From: G965267185 sp965267185
GTDB taxonomy: Bacteria; Pseudomonadota; Alphaproteobacteria; UBA6615
DNA length: 64,000 nucleotides
Assembly (NCBI GenBank): GCA_965267185.1
Contig: OZ253937.1
Location: forward strand, 2,480,001-2,544,000
Direction of reading: 5' to 3'
Under the pieces are notes generated by a model, which was not told the DNA's origin, searched no databases, and worked only from the letters and a program-made list of their open reading frames with translations. A program made the translations under genes and the position numbers. Each line of letters opens with the position of its first letter. Positions within the stretch are counted from its first letter, which is position 1. Shown piece after piece: positions 10,379 to 18,345 of this stretch.

Positions 10379-10963
10379 CTAGCAACCTAGCTTGGAGAGT
10401 TTTTGCACCTCGGCAAGAACTGAAGTGCGCAGGTGTGCCGCAATCGTCTCAACATCCTGCTGCAAGGCCAAGAGCGGGGGAGCCTCATCCGGTAGATTTG
10501 GCTCGAGCGAAAAAGTCGTGTTCGTATTGTCATCTTCGGAGAAGGTTAGAACCACCTGCCAAGGTACGTTGAGATGGCCCTTTACACGCAATTCCGAAAC
10601 AGCACTGGCCAAAACACGCAAGTGTACGACCGAACTACAATAGAACCAGACGCGTGGCACCTTCCAAAGCTTACCATCAGGTCCATTATGGCCTTCGCAA
10701 GACCAGCAAGGCTGAAAAACCTCCAGGCGCTTCAGCTCGAATACCAACGGCGCAATGTTATGTTCAACCGGATGCTTTTCTGGATCGGTTGATATTATCC
10801 GGGGAATATCCGGACAGTCGCGGCTGCAAACACGTGTGCCTGCTTTCGGACAGTTCGGCGCACAAACCGGCGAACCATCAGCACCACTACAGAGAATCTC
10901 ATCGAGATCGTCGCGAACCTGGGTCGGGCGTCCCCGCCCCTGTTTGCTGCCTTCGATCTTCAT
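10379..10963 (-). CDS. Cys-rich protein of unknown function
   Basis: I do not recognise this 194-residue protein. Its N-terminal third has closely spaced cysteines (CSGADGSPVCAPNC, then VCSRDC) and a second group CWSCEGHNGPDGKLW near residues 85-100, which could bind a metal or form a redox site. The segment RVWFYCSSVVHLRVLA and the predicted beta-rich WQVVLTFSEDDNTNTTF suggest a folded domain, not low-complexity sequence. No signal peptide or membrane segment is visible, so it is probably cytoplasmic. It is transcribed just ahead of the oxygenase-like gene with a 2-base gap. By hand count, 10441-10740 is about 52% GC, lower than the surrounding conserved genes, which hints at acquisition from elsewhere. 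Confidence 0.7.
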   Translation of the reverse strand: MKIEGSKQGRGRPTQVRDDLDEILCSGADGSPVCAPNCPKAGTRVCSRDCPDIPRIISTDPEKHPVEHNIAPLVFELKRLEVFQPCWSCEGHNGPDGKLWKVPRVWFYCSSVVHLRVLASAVSELRVKGHLNVPWQVVLTFSEDDNTNTTFSLEPNLPDEAPPLLALQQDVETIAAHLRTSVLAEVQKLSKLGC

Positions 10964-10999
10964 TGTAATCGTGTCCTCAACTATCTGGAGCTGGGCACA

Positions 11000-11581
11000 T
11001 TAAGCGGCGACGTCTAAAGCAAATTCGGTAATATCGGAGATGAGGCCCTCGGCGTTTGCGTAAGCCTCGGAGGCGCGGCCAAAATCATCTTCCTGCGAGA
11101 ACAGGCCTTCGGCGGCTTCCTCAGCCTCTTCCTGTTTTTCCTTACGGAGTTCCACTTGCGCTTCGATCTTAGCTGCCCGCGCCTCGGCAGCGACCCGACT
11201 ATCTTGGGCTGATGGTTCCGCCGGCGCCATCGCCGCACGGATGACAATTTCCATCTTGGCAATCGTCGCGCTCGGATTGCCGGGAATTGGAGACGCGTCT
11301 ATCTGTACTTCACCCGAGACCGCGTACATGCGGCCATCCGGTCCGCGCTCATATTCATAAGTCGGCGAACTGGCATACGGTCCGCCCGCGCGCGCATGGG
11401 CTTGCTCGTGAGCACGTACCTCGCGGTCGCGCTCTTTGAGCCGCTCCACTTCCTTTTGCTGCTCTTCGGTAAGCTCGCCCGGATTGGCCGTTTTGGCGGA
11501 TTCCTGACCGCCCAACGCCCGGCTTTGCGCGCTGGCGACGCTTTGGAATGCGGCTATCGCTGGGTTCACACTAGAGATCAT
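11000..11581 (-). CDS. SprA-related putative metalloprotease
   Basis: The 193-residue protein has a central HEQAH (HExxH) motif at 58-62 within VRAHEQAHARAGG, followed by YEYERGPDGRMYAVSGEV, the signature of the SprA-related family (a putative zinc metalloprotease catalytic domain). An N-terminal Ser/Ala/Gln-rich region and a long Glu/Ala-rich C-terminal helix flank it. No signal peptide is visible. The role is not established in the family. The gene is minus strand, downstream of rppH by 76 bases, so it may be the tail of that block or a separate unit. Confidence 0.8.
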   Translation of the reverse strand: MISSVNPAIAAFQSVASAQSRALGGQESAKTANPGELTEEQQKEVERLKERDREVRAHEQAHARAGGPYASSPTYEYERGPDGRMYAVSGEVQIDASPIPGNPSATIAKMEIVIRAAMAPAEPSAQDSRVAAEARAAKIEAQVELRKEKQEEAEEAAEGLFSQEDDFGRASEAYANAEGLISDITEFALDVAA

Positions 11582-11657
11582 CGCACCTACCTGGGCGGGG
11601 ATCCCGCTGCAGCACCGGGCTGCACGGACATTGAAATAAACTTGTACTAAATGCCGG

Positions 11658-12179
11658 TTAACAACTGGTTTCGGAGCCTGCCGAGGCCTTAAAACCCGCG
11701 GAAAACTGACGAAATTCGGCCACTAGGGCCTCATACACCGGCCGTTTGAAATCAACGATCAGGCTCGCCACATCGTCCAGCTCGACCCACCGCCAGGCAT
11801 CAAACTCGGGCTTTTCGACACCATGGATATCGATTTCATCGTCAGACCCGAGAAAGCGGAAGGCGAACCATTTCTGCATTTGCCCGCGATACTTACCGCC
11901 CCATGCCTTCGCCGCCAGTTCGGGGGGTAGATCGTATTTCAGCCAACCGGCCGCTTCTGCCAATAGGACCACATTGGCACTGCCGATTTCTTCGTTCAGT
12001 TCACGCAACGCTGCGTCTGCGGGATCCTCACCCGGGTCGATCCCGCCCTGGGGCATTTGCCAAGCTCCCGGCATGTCGATGCGTTGACCCGCCCACACTT
12101 TGCCAGTCGGGCTGAACAGCATCGCACCAGCACACAAACGGTAGTGAACGGGGTCGGGCCGATCGGCTCTGAGCGTCAC
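11658..12179 (-). CDS. rppH: RNA pyrophosphohydrolase
   Basis: The 173-residue Nudix hydrolase removes pyrophosphate from the 5' end of mRNA, triggering RNase E-dependent decay. The Nudix box runs from Gly45 to Ser67 (G-x5-E-x7-RELNEEIGS), preceded by MPQGGID, and the N-terminal YRLCAGAMLF and C-terminal FDAWRWVELDD segments match RppH. The GTG start at 12179 overlaps the stop of the upstream deacetylase-like gene (GTGA), implying coupling. It is the last conserved gene in the envC-ctpA block. Confidence 0.95.
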   Translation of the reverse strand: MTLRADRPDPVHYRLCAGAMLFSPTGKVWAGQRIDMPGAWQMPQGGIDPGEDPADAALRELNEEIGSANVVLLAEAAGWLKYDLPPELAAKAWGGKYRGQMQKWFAFRFLGSDDEIDIHGVEKPEFDAWRWVELDDVASLIVDFKRPVYEALVAEFRQFSAGFKASAGSETSC

Positions 12180-13444
12180 CGGTCCGCCTGACGGTCCAGG
12201 ACGGCAGAAACCGGAGCAAGTACGATTCCCTTGCCGTTAAGCGTTGCAGCCCACGCGCGAATCCGGTCGATGGTTACCGGGAATGCCTGACCAATGCCGA
12301 CCGACACGCCAACTTCCTGGGCAATACTCTCGAGTTCAGCCAAGCGTGCTTCGACCGTGGTCCGGGATACCTCGCGGGCATCGAGGAAGCGGTCGTTTAT
12401 CGCCCGCGGAACATTTTGTTCAGTCGCTAAAACTGTCGCCACGCTGCGCGCAGAAACCCGCGCATCGACAAACGCCAGCCCCCGATGCTGCAGGGTTGTC
12501 ATGATCGGCAGCATCGCTTCGCGTGACGTCGTGAAACGCGAGCCCATATGGTTGAGTAAACCCACATAACCGCTCACCCGCGACAACGCCCATTCCAGAC
12601 GCTCGACATTTTCTTCCGGCGCATAAGCAACAAATAATGCCCGCGGTCCCGGGTCGCTGGCGGGGAAATCAACTGGCTCCATCGGCAGGTTGAGCAGCAC
12701 CTCATGGCCAGCGGCGCGGGCTAAGCGAATCCACTGCTGTAGATCGTCGGCGAACGGCTGAAAAGCCAAACTTACGCCGCCAGGCAACCCCTGGATCGCG
12801 GCCTGGGTTGCCGCCCCCGAAAGCCCCAGCCCGCTCATGATAATAGCGATACGAGGCCGCGTGTCCCGATTATCGAAAGGCCGGGCGTAGACTTGCCACG
12901 GCAAGCGGCCATCGTCGCCGATCCGCGGCAGCGGCCCGGCAGCGGTTTGCTCGATGAGTCCAGGGTCGGGAGCCGGCGGTAAAATACCGGTACCTTCAAC
13001 TGCAGGAGGCGGTGGGGGAGTTGGTACCGCCGCCACTTGCGGCGGCGCACTATCTTCCGCCTGTTGGGAACTGTCAGCCTGCACCACTTCGGCTGGAGAC
13101 GGCAGCTCTTCAGATGCTTCAGGTTGCGCTGCCTCAGGCGCCGGCGCAGCCGCCGCAGCCTCAGTGGCCGGCTCGCCGTCCGGTGGCGATTCTTCCGCAG
13201 CCGTCTCAACGATTTCTGGGCCATCCGGCTTTGCAGCCGTTCCGGTTTGCGCCTCTGGCGTAGCAGCCGGATCAACGCCCGGTTGCTCGGCCTCAGCTAC
13301 TTGCTCAGCCTCGATTCCTGAACCGACTACGATAAGGAACAGCAAGGCCCCCGCGACGATCGCCAGCAACCCCGACAAGGCCAAGGGCAACCGGGCGGGA
13401 CCGCCCCACCTCGAGCGAACTTCCTGTCTGGAATCGCTCACCAC
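12176..13444 (-). CDS. Divergent polysaccharide deacetylase family protein (YibQ/DUF610-like)
   Basis: The 422-residue protein has a short cytoplasmic start, one membrane segment at about 19-41, a long Pro/Ala/Glu-rich linker (about 45-170) and a C-terminal deacetylase-like barrel in the cell envelope. The family's usual metal-site opening IxIDDLGL reads IIMSGLGLS here, so the paired Asp is replaced by Ser-Gly and the protein may lack deacetylase activity. The GLLNHMGSRFTT segment (usual NHMGS) is retained. It starts at GTG 13444 and is followed by rppH with a 4-base overlap. Position next to ctpA and envC agrees with a peptidoglycan role, but substrate is unknown. Confidence 0.85.
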   Translation of the reverse strand: MVSDSRQEVRSRWGGPARLPLALSGLLAIVAGALLFLIVVGSGIEAEQVAEAEQPGVDPAATPEAQTGTAAKPDGPEIVETAAEESPPDGEPATEAAAAAPAPEAAQPEASEELPSPAEVVQADSSQQAEDSAPPQVAAVPTPPPPPAVEGTGILPPAPDPGLIEQTAAGPLPRIGDDGRLPWQVYARPFDNRDTRPRIAIIMSGLGLSGAATQAAIQGLPGGVSLAFQPFADDLQQWIRLARAAGHEVLLNLPMEPVDFPASDPGPRALFVAYAPEENVERLEWALSRVSGYVGLLNHMGSRFTTSREAMLPIMTTLQHRGLAFVDARVSARSVATVLATEQNVPRAINDRFLDAREVSRTTVEARLAELESIAQEVGVSVGIGQAFPVTIDRIRAWAATLNGKGIVLAPVSAVLDRQADR

Positions 13445-13477
13445 CGCTCAGGCTTCTCGCAGGCGATCAGGAAAACC

Positions 13478-14743
13478 TCAGTTGGTAACGCGAACGTTGT
13501 ACAGCGAAATACCCTTCAACAGGTCAACCGCTCGCGCCAACTGATAGTCGGTCGTGCCCGCATCCGGTCCGCCAGCTTCATCGCCGCCATCCGGCGCACC
13601 AGAGTCACCATCACGCGCGTTGCGTAAATCCTCTTCGCGAACCCTGGAAGGCTCATCGACCGTTTCGATCCTGGCCTGTTGAACCACGATATCCGGGGTA
13701 ACGCCGGTTTGTTGGATCGACCGCCCGCTCGGCGTGAAGTAAGCGGCCGTCGTCAACCGCATCGCGCCATGCCCGGGGATTGGCATGATCGTTTGAACGG
13801 AGCCTTTGCCAAAGGACTGCAAGCCCATGATCACCGCGCGACGATGATCTTGAAGGGCGCCGGCGACGATCTCGGACGCGGATGCGGAACCCCCATTGAT
13901 GAGAACCACCATCGGCAATCCATTGATCAGATCGCCTGCTTTAGCATTGAAGCGCTGCGCGTCACCCTCGCCCCGGCCGCGCGTCGATACAATTTCGCCC
14001 CGCTCGAGAAATGCGTCAGATACCTTAATTGCCTGATCGAGCAGTCCACCCGGGTTGCGCCGTAGATCAAGCACCAATCCGATCATGCTGTCACCGAGTT
14101 CGTCGCGCAGCTTCGCGATTTCGCGCTTCACGCCAACGTCGGTCTGCTCGTTAAACGTGGTAACGCGCAAATATCCCACCTCGCCCTCAACGCGGCTGCG
14201 CACCGACTGAATGCGAACGACGTCGCGCGTCACCGTTACGTCGAACGGCTCTCTGCCTTCGCGGCGGATCGTGAGCTTGATATCGGACCCGACGCGGCCG
14301 CGCATCTTCTCGACCGCATCCGCCAAATTCAGGCCAAGGACGGTTTCGCCGTCCAGGTGCGTGATGAAATCACCCGCTTCGATGCCGGCGCGCGCCGCCG
14401 GCGTATCGTCGATCGGCGAGACCACCCGCACAAAGCCTTGCTCCATCGTGACTTCAATGCCCAGCCCACCGAATTCGCCACGGGTCTGCACCTGCATATC
14501 GCGGAAACTTTCCTCGTTTAGATAGCTCGAATGGGGATCGAGCGACTGAAGCATGCCGTTAATCGCCGACTCAATGAGCTCTTTGTCCGCCGTTTCATCG
14601 ACATAGAACGAGCGGACCCGCTCGAAGATGTCGCCAAAAAGTTCTAGCTGACGGAATGTCTCTTCATTGTCCGCAGCGGGGGCAGCTGCCGGGAAAGCCA
14701 TCAACAACGTCAAAACTGACATTATTTTCAATAGATTACGCAT
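13478..14743 (-). CDS. ctpA: C-terminal processing protease, S41 family
   Basis: The 421-residue secreted serine protease has a signal peptide (MRNLLKIMSVLTLLMAFPAA, residues 1-20, cleavage near APA-AD), a PDZ domain (about 95-175) and the S41 core with catalytic Ser in GGSASASE (284-291) and general base Lys313 in SFGKGSVQT. ATG 14743 is chosen over an in-frame codon at 14779 because the signal peptide begins there. A C-terminal acidic Gly/Asp-rich stretch (about 365-395) precedes the last helix. It cleaves envelope proteins at their C-termini; next to envC, it likely acts on cell-wall hydrolase regulation. It overlaps the envC stop by TAATG. Confidence 0.95.
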   Translation of the reverse strand: MRNLLKIMSVLTLLMAFPAAAPAADNEETFRQLELFGDIFERVRSFYVDETADKELIESAINGMLQSLDPHSSYLNEESFRDMQVQTRGEFGGLGIEVTMEQGFVRVVSPIDDTPAARAGIEAGDFITHLDGETVLGLNLADAVEKMRGRVGSDIKLTIRREGREPFDVTVTRDVVRIQSVRSRVEGEVGYLRVTTFNEQTDVGVKREIAKLRDELGDSMIGLVLDLRRNPGGLLDQAIKVSDAFLERGEIVSTRGRGEGDAQRFNAKAGDLINGLPMVVLINGGSASASEIVAGALQDHRRAVIMGLQSFGKGSVQTIMPIPGHGAMRLTTAAYFTPSGRSIQQTGVTPDIVVQQARIETVDEPSRVREEDLRNARDGDSGAPDGGDEAGGPDAGTTDYQLARAVDLLKGISLYNVRVTN

Positions 14744-16008
14744 TATCCACGTGTCCTGTCGGTGCGAGCCGCCATCCACGGCAGCGGGTTGATCGGTTGT
14801 CCGTCGCGCCGAAGCTCGACGTACACAGTTGTTCCCCCGGTTTGCCTTACCGCGCCGCCAGCTTGCCCCTTGGCGGCCCGGCTCTCCCCTTTTAAAGTGT
14901 TATTGACCGCCTCGCCACCAGCAACCCCGACCGGCTCACCGGCCAATACCCATTGGTTAATCTGTGCATCAAGGCGTTCCAGCCCGGCGATCAGCGAATG
15001 ATATCCCTCGCCATGATCGATGATCAAGATACGACCAAAACTGCGAAATTCGCCAGAAAATACGACGCGTCCCTCCCAAGGGGCCACGACAACCGCCGCT
15101 GGGCGCGTTTTCCACGTCACCCCATGCGTTTTTCCGCCAGTATCGGTGCGCGCGCCGAATTTCTTGACCACGGAGCCTTGTGCCGGCGGGGTCAACTGAC
15201 CGCGAGCGGTCGTGATCGGCGGTAGCGCCGGTGTAGCAATCAAATTGTCCGGAGGAACTGGCTGAGCATCGCCCGGTTGAGGTTTCGGTTGCGGCACGGC
15301 GGTTGCGCTCCGGTTCAACCGCGCGAGTAACTCTTCCAGGCTTTTCGCCTCGCCTACGAGCTTGGCGATGCGTTTCTCCGCCGATTTTCGCGCGCTTTCC
15401 GTTTGTTTGAGCGCACGGTTTTTCGCTGCCGTGAGTTCACCGAGCCGTTCCTGCTCACGTCCCAACGCCACGCTCGCCACTTGCAGTTCTTCGCGCTTAG
15501 CCGTGATCTCCCGGCGCAATGCGGCAATTTCATCCAATTGGCTTTTGAGAATCTTGGTTTGCACCTCGATTTGCGGCAGAGCGGTGCGAATCAAAAGGCC
15601 ACTGCGGATGACATCATTGGGATCGCCTGGGCTGACGATGAGCGCCGCGGCCGGGCGTAACGACAAACGCTGCAGTGCCGCCAACGTGTTTCCCAGCTGA
15701 TCTTTGCGTTCGTTCAACGCTTCGATTTTCTCTTTGTTCTCAGCGGCGAGCTCTTGCAAATCCGCCTCGAGTGACGAAATCGCCGCTTCATGGGCCTGTG
15801 CCGCCGCGGCCGCCGCGCTCAACTCTGTTCGCAGCCGATCCAGTTCGCCGGCTTGCTTCGAGGCTTTGTCATCAAGCGAGGCTTTTTTCGAACGGTCACG
15901 CTCCAGGTTCGCGCGAACCGCGTCCAACCGCTCGCGGGTCGCCGATGGATCGTCGGCAGCAAGCGCGCCGCCTCCCCAAAGGCTCGCGGCCACAGCGGCC
16001 GCCACCAA
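14743..16008 (-). CDS. envC: Murein hydrolase activator EnvC-like protein
   Basis: The roughly 421-residue periplasmic protein has a signal peptide ending GGGALA-AD, a long coiled coil (about 25-230, rich in Ala, Glu, Lys and Arg) and a C-terminal LytM-like domain. The LytM zinc ligands are not kept: the H-x-x-x-D motif reads THGVTW and the H-x-H motif reads VYVEL, as in EnvC proteins that activate amidases instead of cutting peptidoglycan. The start is uncertain. No ATG precedes the signal peptide; I used TTG 16008, but CTG near 16035 is also in frame. It overlaps ctpA by one base and lies between gpmA and ctpA, the common alphaproteobacterial order. Confidence 0.88.
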   Translation of the reverse strand: MVAAAVAASLWGGGALAADDPSATRERLDAVRANLERDRSKKASLDDKASKQAGELDRLRTELSAAAAAAQAHEAAISSLEADLQELAAENKEKIEALNERKDQLGNTLAALQRLSLRPAAALIVSPGDPNDVIRSGLLIRTALPQIEVQTKILKSQLDEIAALRREITAKREELQVASVALGREQERLGELTAAKNRALKQTESARKSAEKRIAKLVGEAKSLEELLARLNRSATAVPQPKPQPGDAQPVPPDNLIATPALPPITTARGQLTPPAQGSVVKKFGARTDTGGKTHGVTWKTRPAAVVVAPWEGRVVFSGEFRSFGRILIIDHGEGYHSLIAGLERLDAQINQWVLAGEPVGVAGGEAVNNTLKGESRAAKGQAGGAVRQTGGTTVYVELRRDGQPINPLPWMAARTDRTRG

Positions 16009-16056
16009 TGTCGGTGCCGCAAATAGACGGGGCAGATGGAAGGCTGGTGTAATCGG

Positions 16057-16698
16057 CTAGTCCTCTAGGTAGTAATGACGCTTCTTTTCGCCGTCTTCGA
16101 AGTCAAATACCAGCGGTTTTCCGGTCGGCAGTTCAATATTGGGAATATCTTCGGCATCGTACTCACCAATTATTACCAAAACCGCACGCAAACTGTTGCC
16201 ATGGGCAGCGACGAGCACGTTCTCGCCTGCCGCGACATGGGGCCAGATTTCGGCCTCGAAATAGGGACGGACCCGCACCACCACGTCCGCTAGGCTCTCG
16301 CCGCCGGGCGGCTTGATCTCGTAGCCCCGGCGCCACAAATGCACTTGCTCGTCACCGTATTTTTCCGCCGTCTCGGCTTTATTCAAGCCCACTAGGTCGC
16401 CATAGTCGCGTTCCCTCAGCGCGTCGTCCTGCGTCAACTTCCAACCTCCACCGTTCTTGATCGAACCGACGTCAGCACCCGCTGCTTCGGCCTCATCCAA
16501 CGCCAGTTGGGCGGTCCGGCGCGCGCGCGTCAAGGTCGAGGTGAAGACCCGGTCGAGGTGAATATCCTTAATCAAGCGGCCCGCTTTCTTTGCCTCGGCC
16601 TCGCCCTGCGGCGTCAGGTCTACGTCCTTCCAGCCGGTGAAACGGTTTTCCAGGTTCCATTGGCTTTGGCCATGACGCAGGAGAATCAGATGGTTCAT
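16057..16698 (-). CDS. gpmA: 2,3-bisphosphoglycerate-dependent phosphoglycerate mutase
   Basis: The 213-residue histidine-phosphatase-superfamily enzyme interconverts 2- and 3-phosphoglycerate in glycolysis. The phosphorylated His is in LILLRHGQSQWN near residue 10, and the second catalytic His lies in VAAHGNSLRA near residue 160. ATG 16698 (MNHLILLRHG) is used; an in-frame extension upstream has no family-like sequence. Its slot between rlmH and envC is often occupied by the unrelated cofactor-independent gpmI in related bacteria, so this may be a non-homologous replacement. Confidence 0.94.
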   Translation of the reverse strand: MNHLILLRHGQSQWNLENRFTGWKDVDLTPQGEAEAKKAGRLIKDIHLDRVFTSTLTRARRTAQLALDEAEAAGADVGSIKNGGGWKLTQDDALRERDYGDLVGLNKAETAEKYGDEQVHLWRRGYEIKPPGGESLADVVVRVRPYFEAEIWPHVAAGENVLVAAHGNSLRAVLVIIGEYDAEDIPNIELPTGKPLVFDFEDGEKKRHYYLED

Positions 16699-16781
16699 GA
16701 GACTACTTTGCCTATACACAAAAGGTTGATCAAACGAGCCAGGATATAGCGCAGAACCTTGAGTCTGTCGCGTTGCCACGG

Positions 16782-17243
16782 CTAGTCGCGATGATAGGGA
16801 TGGCCTGAGACAATTTGCTGCGCGCGATAAAGCTGCTCCGCCAATAGCCCCCGCACAAGCAAATGGGGCCACGTTGCCTCGCCCAGCGATAACACCTTAT
16901 CTGCGCCATTGCGCAGTTCATCGGTCAAACCATCGGCGCCGCCGATGAGGAAAACGACATCGCGGCGCGCATCTTCCTGCAAGCTGCGCAAAAGGCTCGC
17001 GAACTCCCGGCTCGTCTGCTGCTTGCCGCGCTCGTCCAGCGCGACCACGAAGGCACCGTCAGGAATAGCTTGCTGCAATAATACCGCCTCAGCCTCCATT
17101 ACTCGGTCTGGCGCCACACGACGGCGGAGGTCTTGCTCATGGAGGGTGACCGGCCATTGAGTGACGCGATCAGCATAGTGCTTGTAAAGGGCCGCCTCGG
17201 GACCCGAGCGGGCGCGTCCGATTGAGGCAATATGAATGCGCAT
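16782..17243 (-). CDS. rlmH: 23S rRNA pseudouridine(1915) N3-methyltransferase
   Basis: The 153-residue SPOUT-family methyltransferase modifies pseudouridine 1915 in helix 69 of 23S rRNA. The signature FLIGGADGL (about 97-105) and the C-terminal HLLVRGLLAEQLYRA...HPYHRD end are diagnostic, and the start MRIHIASIGRARSGPE is standard. Length fits the family (about 155). It follows rsfS on the same strand, a conserved order. Confidence 0.96.
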   Translation of the reverse strand: MRIHIASIGRARSGPEAALYKHYADRVTQWPVTLHEQDLRRRVAPDRVMEAEAVLLQQAIPDGAFVVALDERGKQQTSREFASLLRSLQEDARRDVVFLIGGADGLTDELRNGADKVLSLGEATWPHLLVRGLLAEQLYRAQQIVSGHPYHRD

Positions 17244-17298
17244 CTGCGCCCCGACTCTGGTTTGCGGCGTGTCGGCGGCACCGCCGCAGCAGCGATCG

Positions 17299-17655
17299 CT
17301 AGTCCACCGGTACTTCCGTCACACTGCGGTCAACGACGCCCGATTCCCATAGTTTTTCGAGATCGTAGTAAGCCCGCACCTCGGGCCGAAACAAATGCAC
17401 GATAACGTATCCCGCGTCGATCAGGATCCAATCCTTATTCTCGCGGCCTTCGCTCTGCAAATCACGCACGCCGGCGCGTTTTAGTTTTGTGAGAAGATGT
17501 TCTGTTACCGCGTCCACATGCCGGGCAGACCTTCCGCTGGCAACCACCATATACTCAGCGATGTCTGTTTTGCCGGCCAGGGGAATTACTTTAACGTCGT
17601 TAGCCTGATCGTCATCCAATGATTCTTCGACCAGTGCCAGGATTTTTTCCGCCAT
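17299..17655 (-). CDS. rsfS: Ribosomal silencing factor
   Basis: The 118-residue RsfS/Iojap protein binds L14 of the 50S subunit and blocks 30S joining when nutrients run out. The segments MVVASGRSARHVDAV, GRENKDWILIDAGYVIVHLF and RAYYDLEKLW match the family end to end. It lies between nadD (76 bases upstream) and rlmH (55 bases downstream) in the standard order. Confidence 0.96.
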   Translation of the reverse strand: MAEKILALVEESLDDDQANDVKVIPLAGKTDIAEYMVVASGRSARHVDAVTEHLLTKLKRAGVRDLQSEGRENKDWILIDAGYVIVHLFRPEVRAYYDLEKLWESGVVDRSVTEVPVD

Positions 17656-17731
17656 CTCAGGCGAACTCTGTACCCGTGTCGCTTCTATGATCGTGTCCTC
17701 TTTCGCAAATTGGTCCTCCCCGTCTGAACCT

Positions 17732-18343
17732 TTAACTGTTGGGCCAGTCTCCCGACCGGCGAATGTCCGTTGCCGCCGCCGGATGCCGGCGCAACGGCAG
17801 AAAAATCCAGGCCGGCGGCGTTTGATCGGCCAGGATAGCCGCCCGTTCAGCCGACAACCGGCGGGCCCGAAATCGGCTCGCTGCTATACCAGCCAAGGCC
17901 CCAAAATCATAGGTTTCGCGCGCAAATACCGCAATGGAGACCGTATTAAATATTTGCGTCCAACGCCGCCATTGGGGCATTTGCGCCAAATTATCGGCGC
18001 CCATTAACCATACGAAGCGCGTTGCCGGAAACCGCTGCTGAAGGCGCGCCAGCGTATCCACCGTGTAGCGGGTGCCAAGTTCAGTCTCAATGGTCGTGAC
18101 CCGGATTCGCGGATGACGCGCTAGTGCCTGAGCAGAGGCCGCGCGTTGCGCCAGCGGCGCCATCCCACTCGATTCTTTCAAAGGGTTCTGCGGCGATACC
18201 AGCCACCAAACCGCGTCGAGTTGGAGGCGTTTCAAGGCCTCGCAGCTAATATAAAAGTGTCCGTCATGCGCGGGGTTGAACGATCCCCCCAGCAGCCCAA
18301 TCCGCTGGCGGCCGCCACACATCACACCATCGAGGTTGGGCAC
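17732..18343 (-). CDS. nadD: Nicotinate-nucleotide adenylyltransferase
   Basis: The 203-residue nucleotidyltransferase makes deamido-NAD from nicotinate mononucleotide and ATP. The GGSFNPAHDGH motif (about 20-30) contains the ATP-binding HxGH histidines, and MGADNLAQMPQWRRW carries the family's second motif. The GTG at 18343, two bases after the proA stop, is used; an ATG at 18322 (MCGGRQ) is an alternative. It sits between proA and rsfS, a common order. Confidence 0.93.
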   Translation of the reverse strand: MPNLDGVMCGGRQRIGLLGGSFNPAHDGHFYISCEALKRLQLDAVWWLVSPQNPLKESSGMAPLAQRAASAQALARHPRIRVTTIETELGTRYTVDTLARLQQRFPATRFVWLMGADNLAQMPQWRRWTQIFNTVSIAVFARETYDFGALAGIAASRFRARRLSAERAAILADQTPPAWIFLPLRRHPAAATDIRRSGDWPNS

Positions 18344-18345
18344 TG

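Noticed and set aside
14743..16008. Active M23 endopeptidase
   Set aside because: The zinc-ligand motifs are not preserved, so the EnvC activator role fits better.
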